In this document: positions 7,849 to 17,354 of the stretch, in pieces | How the letters are laid out: the number at the start of each line of letters is the position of its first letter | How positions within the stretch are numbered: the first letter of the stretch is position 1 | Assembly: GCF_000715505.1 (NCBI RefSeq) | Contig: NZ_JHEH01000012.1 | Span: 37,765-101,764 of the forward strand | Direction: 5' to 3' | Length of the DNA: 64,000 bases | From: Thioclava dalianensis | GTDB lineage: Bacteria; Pseudomonadota; Alphaproteobacteria; Rhodobacterales; Rhodobacteraceae | The notes under the pieces: generated by a model | The model's database searches: none | What the model was told of the DNA's origin: nothing | Seen by the model: the letters and a program-made list of their open reading frames with translations, nothing else | Translations under genes and position numbers: made by a program

Positions 7849-8550
7849 TCAGGCGGTCATCTGGTTGTGTTTGCGCGCGATGAAATCCTTGGCGGTTTCC
7901 ACCGCGACGGCAGCATCGCGGCAATAGGCATCTGCGCCAATCGCACGGCCGAATTCCTCGTTGAGCGGGGCGCCGCCCACCAGAACGATGTAATCGTCGC
8001 GAATGCCCTGTTCCTTCATCGTGTCGATCACGACTTTCATATAGGGCATCGTGGTGGTCAGCAGCGCCGACATGCCGATGATATCGGCCCCTTCGGCTGC
8101 GGCCGTCTCAAGGTATTTCTCGACCGGGTTGTTGATCCCGAGATCGACGATCTCGAAGCCCGCGCCCTCCATCATCATCGCGACAAGGTTCTTGCCGATG
8201 TCATGGATGTCGCCCTTCACGGTGCCGATCACCATCTTGCCCATGCGCGGTGCGCCGGTCTCGACCAGCAGCGGCTTGAGGATTGCCATGCCGCCCTTCA
8301 TCGCGTTGGCCGCGAGAAGCACTTCGGGCACGAACAGGATGCCATCGCGGAAGTCAGCGCCCACGATCGTCATGCCCGCGACCAAAGCCTTGGTCAGGAT
8401 ATCATAGGGGGTCCAGCCGCGCTCCAGCAGGATATGGGTGGCCTCTTCGATCTCTTCCTTGAGACCGTCATAGAGGTCATCCATCATCTGTGCAGTCAGC
8501 TCGTCATCGCTGAGTTCGGACAGGATGATTTCGTCATCGTCTTCGGCCAT
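7849..8550 (-). CDS. Corrinoid (B12-binding) methyltransferase protein, probable B12 subunit of a split methionine synthase
   Basis: A 233-residue two-domain protein. It has a helical cap (about 15-100), then a Rossmann-like cobalamin domain with the base-off motif DIHDIG at about 114-119 (His116 as the lower cobalt ligand), GMSALLTTT near 160 and VGGAPLNEE near 200. Such proteins shuttle a methyl group on cobalamin between methyltransferases. With the DUF1638 gene and the homocysteine methyltransferase nearby, the likely role is the B12 part of a split MetH. The pterin-binding methyltetrahydrofolate part is not in this window. Demethylation of a methylamine or betaine is an alternative. Confidence 0.85.
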   Translation of the reverse strand: MAEDDDEIILSELSDDELTAQMMDDLYDGLKEEIEEATHILLERGWTPYDILTKALVAGMTIVGADFRDGILFVPEVLLAANAMKGGMAILKPLLVETGAPRMGKMVIGTVKGDIHDIGKNLVAMMMEGAGFEIVDLGINNPVEKYLETAAAEGADIIGMSALLTTTMPYMKVVIDTMKEQGIRDDYIVLVGGAPLNEEFGRAIGADAYCRDAAVAVETAKDFIARKHNQMTA

Positions 8551-8679
8551 ATTCTCGGTCTCCTGATAGCCGCCTTAACCTTTCGTGGGACGCGTTGTCC
8601 CTTCTGGCTTGGCGAATTGCGACATTCATTGGTGGTTGTCCGACCTCATCGTCGGTTTGACTGTGAGATCTTGGCAAAT

Positions 8680-8694
8680 GTTCTCATTTCGTTC
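8680..8694 (+). promoter_or_regulatory. LexA (SOS) box, GTTC-N7-GTTC
   Basis: The sequence GTTCTCATTTCGTTC is a perfect match to the alphaproteobacterial LexA half-site spacing, GTTC, seven bases, GTTC. It lies 12 bases before the ATG at 8707, in the promoter position for the radical SAM gene. Confidence 0.65.
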
Positions 8695-8706
8695 TATATT
8701 GAGCCC

Positions 8707-9801
8707 ATGAGTCTGCCCTTTGATCTGCCCCCGTCCAATCCTGCCGAACGCCTGCGCGCGCGTGCAGCGGCTGCGCGCCCGGCTGGCCGGTTCGAACCCT
8801 ATGCCCGTGCGCCAGAGCATGACGGCTGGGACATTCCCGAGGAAGAGCATGTCTTGCGCACGCAAGTCAGCGTGGAGCGCCCGAGCCGCGTGATTTCGCG
8901 CAACAGCTCGCCCGATGTGCCCTTTGATCGTTCGCTCAACCCCTATCGCGGCTGCGAGCACGGGTGTATCTACTGTTTCGCGCGGCCCAGCCATGGCTAT
9001 CTGGGGCTCTCGGCGGGGCTTGATTTCGAGACCCGTCTGATCGCGCGCCCCGAGGCGCCGCGCGTGCTTGAGGCCGAGCTGCGCAAGCCGGGCTACAGTG
9101 TCGCGCCGCTCGCCATCGGCACCAATACCGATCCCTATCAGCCGATTGAGCGCAAGATGGGGGTGATGCGCGGTGTGCTGGAAGTGCTGCACGCGCATGG
9201 GCATCCGGTGTCCATCGTGACGCGCGGGGCGGCGATCCTGCGCGATCTCGATCTGCTGGGCGCGATGGCAGGGCAGGGGCTGGCACAGGTCGGCATCTCG
9301 GTGACCACGCTCGATGCGGGGCTTGCGCGCGAGATGGAGCCGCGCGCGCCCAGCCCGCCCACGCGCATCCGCATGATCCGGGAGCTGTCGCGCGCAGGCA
9401 TTCCGGTGCGGGTGATGGCCGCGCCGATGATCCCGGGGCTGACCGATCACGAATTGGAGGCGATCCTGACCGAGGCGCGGCGCGCAGGCGCCAAGGCAGC
9501 CTCGATGATCCCGGTGCGGCTGCCCCATGAGGTCGCCCCGCTTTTCGCCGATTGGATGGAGCGTCACCGCCCCGGTCTGGCCGAAAAGGTGCTGGGCCGG
9601 ATCCGCGACATGCGCGGCGGCAAGCTCAACGATCCGCGCTTTGGCAACCGGATGAAGGGGGAGGGCGAGATGGCCGAGCTGTTGCGCCAGCGCTTTGCGC
9701 TGTCGTGCAAGCGGCTGGGCTTTGCGCGCAGCCTGCCCGAGCTGGATTGCACGCAATTCCACCTGCCGCCCCGCAAGGGCGATCAACTCGAACTGTTCTG
9801 A
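8707..9801 (+). CDS. PA0069-family radical SAM protein (spore photoproduct lyase-like)
   Basis: A 364-residue radical SAM protein. The [4Fe-4S] motif CEHGCIYC (C83, C87, C90) is of the CxxxCxxC kind, followed by a GTNTDPYQPIE segment typical of PA0069/Rv2578c proteins, which are distantly related to spore photoproduct lyase. The substrate is unknown. The ATG at 8707 is chosen because it follows the promoter-proximal SOS box; the longer frame from 7807 only reads antisense through the corrinoid gene. A LexA box in front suggests induction by DNA damage, which fits the lyase-like fold but is inference. Confidence 0.85.
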   Translation: MSLPFDLPPSNPAERLRARAAAARPAGRFEPYARAPEHDGWDIPEEEHVLRTQVSVERPSRVISRNSSPDVPFDRSLNPYRGCEHGCIYCFARPSHGYLGLSAGLDFETRLIARPEAPRVLEAELRKPGYSVAPLAIGTNTDPYQPIERKMGVMRGVLEVLHAHGHPVSIVTRGAAILRDLDLLGAMAGQGLAQVGISVTTLDAGLAREMEPRAPSPPTRIRMIRELSRAGIPVRVMAAPMIPGLTDHELEAILTEARRAGAKAASMIPVRLPHEVAPLFADWMERHRPGLAEKVLGRIRDMRGGKLNDPRFGNRMKGEGEMAELLRQRFALSCKRLGFARSLPELDCTQFHLPPRKGDQLELF

Positions 9802-9907
9802 GCCCACTTGCATCATTGCATCCTTCTGGCCGGTCGCGTGAGCGCCGCCCCAGACCGTCCTTGGTCTGAACGTGTTTCGGTGTCGTCTGCGCGGTGCGCC
9901 TGAGCGC

Positions 9908-10921
9908 TCAGCTCCGGCGGCGGCCGCGCCGTTCGCGCTTGGCGCCACCTTCGCCCAGACCGTCGTCTTCCGAGGAAAACCCGCCCAGCCGGGCCGAGAT
10001 ATCCTCAAGGCTCGGGCGGTCCTCGCCGCGCGGCTGGGTCTCAAGCGCTTCACGCATCGCGCGCAAATGCTCCGACATCGTGCCACAGCAGCCGCCGATG
10101 ATCGTGGCCCCGCAATCGCGCGCCATAACCGCATATTCCGCCATCAGCTCGGGCGTGCCGTCGTAATGGATGTGGCCATCGACATATTTCGGGATGCCAG
10201 CATTGCCCTTGGCGATGATCGGTCGCTCCGTCCCGGTGGCCGCAAATCCCAGCACCGTGCGCAGAAGATCCGAGGCCCCCACGCCGCAATTGGCCCCAAA
10301 AGCGAGCGGCGCATGGGTCAGCTTGTCGACCATGCCCACCATCGCGGTCGAGGTCACGCCCATCATCGTGCGCCCCGCCGTGTCAAAGCTCATCGTGCCG
10401 CACCAGGGCATGCCAGCCAGCAAACAGGCTTCGGCGGCGGCCTTGTATTCCTCAGGGGCCGAGATCGTCTCGACCCAGAGCACATCGGCACCGCCCTCTT
10501 TGAGGCCCTCTGCCTGCTCATGGAACATCTCGACGGCCAACTCATGGGTCAGCGTGCCCATCGGCGCAAAAATATCGCCCGTCGGCCCCATCGAGCCTGC
10601 GACGATCACCGGATGATCCTGCCGGTCGGCAATCTCGCGCCCAATCTCGGCGGCGAGCCGGTTCAGCTCGCGCACCCGGTTTTGCGCGTTATGCAGCTTG
10701 AGCCGCGAGGCGTTGCCGCCAAAGCTGTTGGTCAGAAACAGATCCGAGCCCGCATCGACGGCTTTCGAATAGAGCTGCTTGATCTTGTTTGGTTGATCGG
10801 CATTCCAAAGCTCGGGAGGCTCTCCCGCCTCGAGGCCCATATTGAACAGATTGGTGCCGGTTGCGCCATCGGCCAGAAGCCAGTCGCGGGTTTCCAGAAG
10901 GCGGCTCAGCGCGTCGGTCAT
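9908..10921 (-). CDS. bmt: Homocysteine/betaine-homocysteine S-methyltransferase, methionine-forming subunit
   Basis: A 337-residue homocysteine methyltransferase TIM barrel. DGATGTNLF opens the barrel, NSFGGNA follows, and zinc-cysteine motifs are GANCGVG (about 214) and GGCCGT (about 282). The family transfers a methyl group to homocysteine to make methionine. The usual label is BHMT, but in Rhodobacteraceae this gene, together with the corrinoid protein and DUF1638 protein nearby, probably forms a split B12-dependent methionine synthase. The start at 10921 (MTDALSRLL) follows GAGG by six bases; a longer frame extends to 11020. The last residues are arginine-rich. Confidence 0.85.
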   Translation of the reverse strand: MTDALSRLLETRDWLLADGATGTNLFNMGLEAGEPPELWNADQPNKIKQLYSKAVDAGSDLFLTNSFGGNASRLKLHNAQNRVRELNRLAAEIGREIADRQDHPVIVAGSMGPTGDIFAPMGTLTHELAVEMFHEQAEGLKEGGADVLWVETISAPEEYKAAAEACLLAGMPWCGTMSFDTAGRTMMGVTSTAMVGMVDKLTHAPLAFGANCGVGASDLLRTVLGFAATGTERPIIAKGNAGIPKYVDGHIHYDGTPELMAEYAVMARDCGATIIGGCCGTMSEHLRAMREALETQPRGEDRPSLEDISARLGGFSSEDDGLGEGGAKRERRGRRRS

Positions 10922-11016
10922 CAAGGGCCTCGTTTCCATGGCGTTGAGGCCGCGACAAGCGCGGCCTTTCGATCCTGTCCTGCCATGCCGTGCGACAATT
11001 GGCAAATTCCTTTCGT

Positions 11017-13029
11017 TCAAGAAGATAGTGAGCGAAATTTGTGAAACAGCCCGTGGCGCGGCGCGGAAGCGCCCGGCAGGGGCGGTGGCGCGTGGATCTG
11101 GCGTGCAATGTCGAGGCCGCCCAGCAGCAGGCTCACGCGGGTGGGCGCGGCCATGTAGCGGGGGCTGAGATGCGGGGCAAAGCCCAGCTTGAACTGCCGC
11201 AATCCAGCCGCACCCGCCATTCGCTCCGCGCGCTGCCAGACATGGCGTGCCGGGCCAGTGAAGCGGCTGGGGCAGGGCGGAAGGGCCGCAAGCGACAGGC
11301 GCGTGGCCCCGGAGATGCGCGCAGCCTCAATCGCCGTCACGATCAGCGCCTGCATCGTACCGTCGGGCGCGTCGGGGGCCGGGCGCATTAGATCGAGTAC
11401 CCATTCCCGGTCATTGGTGTGAAAGCTTGCAAATCCGACGATCTCGTCACCCTTCCGGGCGACAATGACGCTTTGCCCTGCGATATAGTCCGGGCAGAAG
11501 CGGCCCATCGAGAAGCCCCGTTCGCCGCCACGCACCTCGTGCCAGCGCGCCGCGACCGGCGTAAGAGCGGTGGGCTCGATGCACGCCTCATGGGTGCAGC
11601 GTATTCCGGCTTTCGCCGCCTTGCGCAGTTTGCGGCGCAGCCCCGAGCGGGCGGGCTGATCCGTCGAGAACCCTTTCGTTTCAAGCCAGCATTCGGTAGC
11701 CATCAGGGTCACGTGCCAGCGCGCTTTGCGTGCGCGAGCCGCCGCACGTGGTGTCAGCTTATAGGCGCAGGCGATCCGCCCCTCGTCGCGGGCCTTGTGG
11801 CGCAGATCGTCCAGAAGGCGGCCAGTGTTGCGCGCACCAAACGGGTCGAGGAGGCCTACAAGTGCCTGCGGTGTGCGCCCGATCATCCAGCCGCCCCGCG
11901 CGCCGGGATCGATCAGCACGCCATGTTCGCCTTGGCGCAGCAGCCCCAGCTCGGCCTGATCGGAGCGGGCCAATTGCCGTTCGAGCCAGACGGGCAGGTC
12001 CGGATCGGGCGCGAGCAGACGTGCCGGGGCAAGCTCTGGTGCCCGCCGGGGCGGTCGCGCCAACATGCCCATCGCGGCAAGGGTGGGGGCTGCGTAATAG
12101 ACCAGCCGCCATGCGAGGATCGCAGCCAAGATCTGCGCGGTCTGATCGGGCGGCAACAGGGCCAGAAGCGTGACCTCGAATGGCCCCACGCCGCCCGGCG
12201 AGCCCGAGACAAAGCCAGCCCCGAGCGCGATCAGAAAGGCCGGATAGAGGGCGAGAAAGCCGATCCCGCTCTCTGCGGGCAGCAAAAGCCATAGCGCGAG
12301 GGCCGCAAAGGCGGTGTCGATCGCGCAGAGCCAGAGAATGCGTCCCTGCACGGCCAGCGGTGGCAGGCGGAGCTTCCATCCTGCGAGCCGCAGGTTCGGT
12401 CGATATAGCGCAAGGGCGGTCACCGCACCGCCCCCCAGTAGCGCAAGGCCTGCCAATACGCGCAGGGCGGTGGCGCCTTGGCCGTGCATGGGCAGCGGTA
12501 AAATAAGCAGCACGGCCGCGCTTAGCACGGCCCATCCGGCGAGGAAGCTGGCCGCGACCGCAAGCGTGAGGCGCGTGGCGCTCAGCAGCGAAAGCCCCGG
12601 CAGCATTCGCCAGCGCACCAGCGCGCCCGAGATCAGCCCGAATCCCAGCGTCTGCGAGATCGCGATGGCGACCCATCCGGCGCGCCCCGCGCGGCCCGAC
12701 GGCTGGCCTGTTCCAAGCATACGGTGGAGCAGGGCGTCATATTTCGCAAGCGCCGCGAAGGAGGCGGTCGTGGCGAGGGCGGCACCCAGCCATTGCAAGG
12801 CCGTAACCTGTGCAACGCTGGATAGGATCGCGGGCCAGTCGAGATGGGCGATCCGGTCGCGCAGCACCATCGCCAAGCCTGCAAGCACCGCGAGCACGAT
12901 GATCTGGCGGCGGGCCGCGCGCGCCCAGCCGGGCAGGCGTCCGGCCTGTTCGGTTTGTACCGAGCGGACCCGGGCGAGAGCCCGCCGCGTCTTGTCGTGA
13001 ACCTGCTGTCGCACCCGCACTCTCCCCAA
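11017..13029 (-). CDS. MprF-like bifunctional lipid flippase/aminoacyl-phosphatidylglycerol synthase
   Basis: A 670-residue protein. The N-terminal half is a multi-pass LPG-synthase membrane domain (for example GFVSGSPGGVGPFEVTLLAL near residues 265-285), and the C-terminal half is a DUF2156 GNAT-type domain (RSGLRRKLRKAAKAGI, then FHTNDREWVLDLMRP). MprF enzymes transfer an amino acid from charged tRNA to phosphatidylglycerol and flip the product, giving resistance to cationic peptides. The amino acid used cannot be told. The length is somewhat below the 840 or so residues of firmicute MprF, which is usual for proteobacterial forms. Upstream are only a hairpin and the zeta-inhibitor gene. Confidence 0.82.
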   Translation of the reverse strand: MGRVRVRQQVHDKTRRALARVRSVQTEQAGRLPGWARAARRQIIVLAVLAGLAMVLRDRIAHLDWPAILSSVAQVTALQWLGAALATTASFAALAKYDALLHRMLGTGQPSGRAGRAGWVAIAISQTLGFGLISGALVRWRMLPGLSLLSATRLTLAVAASFLAGWAVLSAAVLLILPLPMHGQGATALRVLAGLALLGGGAVTALALYRPNLRLAGWKLRLPPLAVQGRILWLCAIDTAFAALALWLLLPAESGIGFLALYPAFLIALGAGFVSGSPGGVGPFEVTLLALLPPDQTAQILAAILAWRLVYYAAPTLAAMGMLARPPRRAPELAPARLLAPDPDLPVWLERQLARSDQAELGLLRQGEHGVLIDPGARGGWMIGRTPQALVGLLDPFGARNTGRLLDDLRHKARDEGRIACAYKLTPRAAARARKARWHVTLMATECWLETKGFSTDQPARSGLRRKLRKAAKAGIRCTHEACIEPTALTPVAARWHEVRGGERGFSMGRFCPDYIAGQSVIVARKGDEIVGFASFHTNDREWVLDLMRPAPDAPDGTMQALIVTAIEAARISGATRLSLAALPPCPSRFTGPARHVWQRAERMAGAAGLRQFKLGFAPHLSPRYMAAPTRVSLLLGGLDIARQIHAPPPLPGASAPRHGLFHKFRSLSS

Positions 13030-13110
13030 AACCCTTCAGGCGGCAGGGATAGCGCGCAGAGATTGAGATCCGTTTAAGAGGTGGCAGTCTGGGAGGCGGC
13101 AGCGGACATG

Positions 13111-13139
13111 AAAAAACCGGGCGCAGAGGGGCGCCCGGT
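13111..13139 (-). terminator. Intrinsic terminator of the ATPase zeta-inhibitor gene
   Basis: On the minus strand a nine-base perfect stem (ACCGGGCGC with GCGCCCGGT) is followed by six T residues. It lies 23 bases beyond the stop of the 13162-13476 gene. Confidence 0.85.
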
Positions 13140-13161
13140 CGGTTCTTTCGCCTCGCGGCGC

Positions 13162-13476
13162 TCAGCTTTCGGCGAGCACCTGGCGGCGGGCCTCGGCCAT
13201 GCATTCCGCCATTTTCGCGCGGATCGTGGTCTCATCGGCCTTGCCGTCCAGATCGCCTGCCAGTTTGCGATAGACATCCTCGTGGCCGGCTTCCTCGAAA
13301 TCGGCGGTCACGACGGTGCGGATGTAATCGGTGGCCTCGGCGCCGGTCTTGCCCAGCAGAGCCGCCGCCCACTCGCCCAGCATTTTGTTGCAGCGCGCAT
13401 CGGCCTTGAATTGCAACTCTGCATCATGGGCGAATTTGTTCTCATAGGCATCTTTGCGATCATCGAATGACGTCAT
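13162..13476 (-). CDS. F1-ATPase inhibitor subunit zeta (DUF1476)
   Basis: A 104-residue DUF1476 protein ([20 protein letters not shown] at the start). In Paracoccus and relatives this family is the zeta subunit, which inserts into F1 to block ATP hydrolysis while permitting synthesis. The inhibitory segment is the N-terminal 20 or so residues, all present here. The length matches the family. It is a single gene with its own strong terminator, placed divergently from purC as often seen in Rhodobacteraceae. Confidence 0.9.
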   Translation of the reverse strand: MTSFDDRKDAYENKFAHDAELQFKADARCNKMLGEWAAALLGKTGAEATDYIRTVVTADFEEAGHEDVYRKLAGDLDGKADETTIRAKMAECMAEARRQVLAES

Positions 13477-13708
13477 CGCCCGTCTCCTCTGGATAAACTA
13501 TTCGTTACCATCAGGATATGCACATGCACCGATGCCATCGCAAGGGGCAAGGCTCCCTCCTTTGTGTGATCCTCGATACGCTTTGCACCGCGGGTTTGCC
13601 ACTGTTTGCCTTGCTCCAGAGACAGGCTTGTCCTATAGGGCAAGCAATAGGGTCCTTAGGCTGTCCGCGCCCGGGCAGAGACCGGCCCGAAGAGAAAACG
13701 GAGACGCC

Positions 13709-14470
13709 ATGGCACCCCGGCGCAAGAAAATTTACGAAGGCAAGGCCAAGACACTTTACGAGGGCCCCGAACCGGGCACGCTCGTTCAGTATTTCAAAGA
13801 TGACGCCACCGCGTTCAACGCCCAGAAAAAGGCGACGATCGAGGGCAAAGGCGTGCTCAATAACCGCCTGTCCGAGTATTTCATGACCGGGCTGACGAAT
13901 ATTGGCGTGCCCAACCACTTCATCAAGCGTCTCAACATGCGCGAGCAGTTGATCCGTCAGGTCGAGATCGTGCCGCTTGAAGTGATCGTGCGCAATTTCG
14001 CCGCCGGCTCGATTGCCAAGCGGCTGGGCCTTGAGGAGGGCACGCCGCTGCCCCGTCCGATCGTCGAGTATAGCTACAAGAATGACGATCTGGGCGATCC
14101 GCTGGTCCCCGAAGAATATATCATCGCCTTTGGCTGGGCCAACCAGCAGGATATGGATGACATCGTGGCGCTGGCGCTCAGGGTCAATGATTTCCTTTCG
14201 GGCGTGTTCTATGGCGTCGGCATTAAGCTGATCGACTTCAAGATCGAGATCGGTCGGGTCTGGGAGGGCGATTTCATGCGCCTGATCGTCGCCGATGAGA
14301 TCAGCCCCGATAGCTGCCGCCTGTGGGATTCGAAAACCGGTCAGAAGCTCGACAAGGACGTGTTCCGCCGCGATCTGGGCAATCTGACCGACGCCTACAC
14401 GGAAGTGGCCCGGCGGCTGGGCGTGATGCCCACCAATACCCAACCGATCAAACCGACGCTGATCAACTGA
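13709..14470 (+). CDS. purC: Phosphoribosylaminoimidazole-succinocarboxamide synthase
   Basis: A 253-residue SAICAR synthetase (ATP-dependent addition of aspartate to CAIR in purine synthesis). Recognisable segments are [13 protein letters not shown] at the start, [17 protein letters not shown] near 90-106, and DFKIEIGR with [12 protein letters not shown] further on. The ATG at 13709 gives the standard N-terminus; the frame from 13454 continues into the intergenic region. It is followed 14 bases later by purS, then purQ, giving a purine operon. Confidence 0.97.
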   Translation: MAPRRKKIYEGKAKTLYEGPEPGTLVQYFKDDATAFNAQKKATIEGKGVLNNRLSEYFMTGLTNIGVPNHFIKRLNMREQLIRQVEIVPLEVIVRNFAAGSIAKRLGLEEGTPLPRPIVEYSYKNDDLGDPLVPEEYIIAFGWANQQDMDDIVALALRVNDFLSGVFYGVGIKLIDFKIEIGRVWEGDFMRLIVADEISPDSCRLWDSKTGQKLDKDVFRRDLGNLTDAYTEVARRLGVMPTNTQPIKPTLIN

Positions 14471-14484
14471 AAGGAAGCCCGAGG

Positions 14485-14724
14485 ATGAAAGCGCGCGTGC
14501 ATGTGATGCTCAAGGATGGCGTTCTGGACCCGCAGGGCGAGGCTGTGCGCCACGCGCTGGGGCATCTGGGCTTTTCGGGCGTCGAGGGCGTCCGTCAGGG
14601 CAAGGTGATTGAGTTGGATCTGGCCGCCACCGATGCCGCCGCCGCCGAGAACGAGGTGCAGGTGATGTGCGAGAAGTTGCTCGCCAATACGGTGATCGAG
14701 AAATACACCGTCGAGATCGTCTGA
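14485..14724 (+). CDS. purS: Phosphoribosylformylglycinamidine synthase, PurS subunit
   Basis: A 79-residue PurS protein (MKARVHVMLKDGVLDPQGEA). It bridges PurQ and PurL in the three-component FGAM synthase of bacteria that do not use the large fused PurL. The start follows a good Shine-Dalgarno (AAAGGAAG, then GAGG). It lies between purC and purQ; purL is not in the window. Confidence 0.95.
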   Translation: MKARVHVMLKDGVLDPQGEAVRHALGHLGFSGVEGVRQGKVIELDLAATDAAAAENEVQVMCEKLLANTVIEKYTVEIV

Positions 14725-14823
14725 ACGTCGCAAATGCCCGGGAGCGGTGCCGGGGCCGGTTTGGCCCCGCGCCACGCGACCGGGCTCCGGGGCTGCACCC
14801 CATCCAGAGCAGGAGATCCTGAC

Positions 14824-15492
14824 ATGAAAGCCGCCGTCATCACCTTCCCCGGGTCCAATTGCGACCGCGACCTTGTCGTCGGCTTCGAGCGCGCAGGCAT
14901 CGAGGTCACCCGGGTCTGGCACAAGGAAACCACGCTGCCCGAGGGGCTCGACGTGATCGGCGTGCCGGGCGGGTTTTCCTATGGCGATTACCTGCGTTGC
15001 GGCGCGATTGCCTCGCGCTCGCCGGTGGGGCAGGCAATTGCCGATTTCGCTGGGCGCGGCGGCTATGTTCTGGGCATCTGCAACGGGTTTCAGGTCCTTA
15101 CCGAGATGGGCTTGCTGCCGGGCGCGCTGATGCGCAACGGCTCGCTCAAATATATCTGCAAGCCGGTGGCGCTGCGCGTTGAGACTGCCGAGAGCGCCTA
15201 TACCGACGGGATGACCCCGGGCGAGACGGTGACGATCCCGATTGCGCATCACGATGGTAATTACCAGATCGATCCCGAGGGACTGGCGCAGCTCAAGGCT
15301 GAGGATCGGGTGGCGTTTCGCTATGTCGAGAACCCCAATGGCTCGGTCGATGACATCGCAGGCGTGCTCAGCGAGAACCGCCGGGTGCTTGGGATGATGC
15401 CGCATCCCGAGCGCGCGATCGATGCCGCGCAAGGTGGCGCTGACGGGGCGGCGCTTTTCCGCGCGTTGAGCGGGATCATGGCACGCGCCTGA
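14824..15492 (+). CDS. purQ: Phosphoribosylformylglycinamidine synthase, glutaminase subunit
   Basis: A 222-residue class I glutamine amidotransferase that supplies ammonia for FGAM synthesis with PurS and PurL. The nucleophile elbow GICNGFQVL is near residue 86, and the His/Glu pair is in MMPHPER near 195. An earlier in-frame start at 14734 is rejected because AGGAG precedes the ATG at 14824. A 99-base spacer containing a GC-rich hairpin separates it from purS. The gene is complete and usual in length. Confidence 0.96.
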   Translation: MKAAVITFPGSNCDRDLVVGFERAGIEVTRVWHKETTLPEGLDVIGVPGGFSYGDYLRCGAIASRSPVGQAIADFAGRGGYVLGICNGFQVLTEMGLLPGALMRNGSLKYICKPVALRVETAESAYTDGMTPGETVTIPIAHHDGNYQIDPEGLAQLKAEDRVAFRYVENPNGSVDDIAGVLSENRRVLGMMPHPERAIDAAQGGADGAALFRALSGIMARA

Positions 15493-15539
15493 CCGCTGCC
15501 TGCTTGCCCGCGCGCTCTGAGCTGGCGTAGATTGACGCT

Positions 15540-17351
15540 ATGTCCGATGACACCGCGCAAGATCTGATACTGCCCGAGGCGGCGGAGGCCGCATCCGAGC
15601 CTCCGGCGCGCGCGCGCCGTTTGCGGGCGCGGTGGCTGATGCGGATTGCGGTGGCGGCGGTGCTGGCCCTGGCCATTGCGGTGATGCTGATGACGAATGT
15701 CTGGCTCACCCAGCGCTTCACCGAAACCACGCGGGTGCGCGCCGAACTGCGTCTGGCGCTTTATACCGGCAACATCACTTCGGAATTGCAGCGCACCAAT
15801 GTCGTGCCGCTGCTGCTGGCGCGCGATCCGCAGTTGATCAAGGCACTCGATACAAACGATTATTCGACCGCCTCGGCCCGGCTGATCTCGGCCCGCCAAG
15901 AGGTCGCGGTGGCCTCGATCCGGCTGTTGGACATGCAGGGCCGTGTGGTGGCCTCGACCAATCGCACCCAGATCGGGATGGCCTTTCCCAATACCGAGTT
16001 TTTCGTCGATGCCACGCGCTCGCGCGAGACGATTTTTTCGCTCAATACCAATGAGGCAGGCGGCACCGAGTTCGACTATTCCCGCGCGCTCATTCAGGAC
16101 AATAAGCCGGTCGGGGTGATCGTCGTTGAGGCGGATCTGTCGAAATTCGAGCGCTCTTGGGCCGGGATTTCGGATGCGGTGGCGGTGACCGACAGTTCGG
16201 GCAAGATCATCCTGACGACCGAACCCCGCTGGCGGGGCGTCACGATGAATGAAGCACTTGCGGCGCGTTCGGCCCCGTCGGCGATCGAGCGGGCGTTGCA
16301 GGCCACCGCCGATTGGGCCAACGACGCGCCCGATGCCTATCTCAAGGGACAGGCGGTGATGCGCACCGAGACCCGCGTGCCATTCCGGGGCTGGAAGATG
16401 ATCGCCTTCACCAGCTACGATTCGGTGCGTGAGCGGGTGAATGCGGTGCTCGCGCTTGAAATCATGGGCTTTGCGATCCTGTTGGCGCTGGTGTTCTACG
16501 CGCTCTCGCGTCGGGCGCGGCGGCAAAGTCAGGCATTGCGCGCGGAATCGGCAGAGCTGCGCACGCTCAACTCCCGTCTGACCCGCGAGATCGCCGAGCG
16601 CGAAAAGGCGCAGATGGATCTTGCGGTGGCCGAGCAGACGCTTGCGCAAAGCTCTAAACTGGCCGCATTGGGCGAGATGTCGGCTGCCGTCAGCCACGAG
16701 CTGAACCAGCCGCTGGCCGCGATGAAAACCTATCTGGCAGGCGCGCGGCTGCTTTTGCAACGTGCGCGCACCGAAGAGGCGCTGTCCTCGTTCCAGCGCA
16801 TCGATGATCTGATCGGTCGAATGGGGGCGATTACGCGGCAGCTCAAATCCTATGCCCGCAAGGGCGGCGAGGCGTTTGAGCCGGTGGATCTGCGCGCGGC
16901 GCTCTCGGAGGCGCTCTCGATGATGGAGCCGCAGCTCAAAACCCGCAAGCTGCACATCATCCGCACCATGCCGCGCGGCTCGGTGATGGTCATGGCCGAT
17001 CGCATCCGGCTTGAGCAGGTCATTATTAATTTGTTGCGAAATGCGCTTGATGCCACCAAGTCTGTTGCAGAGCCGCAGGTTGAGCTGATGCTGACCGCGG
17101 GCGAGACCGCTGTTTTGAGCGTGCGCGACAATGGGCCGGGGATCACGGATCTCGACAAGCTGTTCGAGCCGTTCTGGACCACAAAAAAACCGGGAGAGGG
17201 AACTGGTCTTGGACTTGCGATTTCTTCTTCCATCATCGCAGATTTTGGCGGTCGCATGACCGCGCATAATTCCGAAGGAGGAGGCGCTGTGTTCGAAGTT
17301 CAGTTGCCGCTCCTGTCGGACAAGAACAGGTCCGTCAGGGCCGCGGAGTAA
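15540..17351 (+). CDS. dctB: C4-dicarboxylate-type sensor histidine kinase
   Basis: A 603-residue membrane sensor kinase. The first transmembrane segment is about 34-56, followed by a periplasmic double-PDC sensor domain (LLDMQGRVVASTNRTQIG in it), a second membrane segment near 308-325, a coiled linker, and a HisKA/HATPase core. The phosphoacceptor is His386 in AAVSHELNQPLAAM. N box NLLRNALDAT, G1 DNGPGI and G2 GEGTGLGLAI are intact. The DctB layout suggests sensing of C4-dicarboxylates, although no dctPQM or dctA gene is in the window. It is paired with the regulator starting at 17355. Confidence 0.85.
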   Translation: MSDDTAQDLILPEAAEAASEPPARARRLRARWLMRIAVAAVLALAIAVMLMTNVWLTQRFTETTRVRAELRLALYTGNITSELQRTNVVPLLLARDPQLIKALDTNDYSTASARLISARQEVAVASIRLLDMQGRVVASTNRTQIGMAFPNTEFFVDATRSRETIFSLNTNEAGGTEFDYSRALIQDNKPVGVIVVEADLSKFERSWAGISDAVAVTDSSGKIILTTEPRWRGVTMNEALAARSAPSAIERALQATADWANDAPDAYLKGQAVMRTETRVPFRGWKMIAFTSYDSVRERVNAVLALEIMGFAILLALVFYALSRRARRQSQALRAESAELRTLNSRLTREIAEREKAQMDLAVAEQTLAQSSKLAALGEMSAAVSHELNQPLAAMKTYLAGARLLLQRARTEEALSSFQRIDDLIGRMGAITRQLKSYARKGGEAFEPVDLRAALSEALSMMEPQLKTRKLHIIRTMPRGSVMVMADRIRLEQVIINLLRNALDATKSVAEPQVELMLTAGETAVLSVRDNGPGITDLDKLFEPFWTTKKPGEGTGLGLAISSSIIADFGGRMTAHNSEGGGAVFEVQLPLLSDKNRSVRAAE

Positions 17352-17354
17352 GAC

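Noticed and set aside
7807..8706. N-terminal extension of the radical SAM protein
   Set aside because: It is antisense to the corrinoid gene and would run through the SOS box and promoter.
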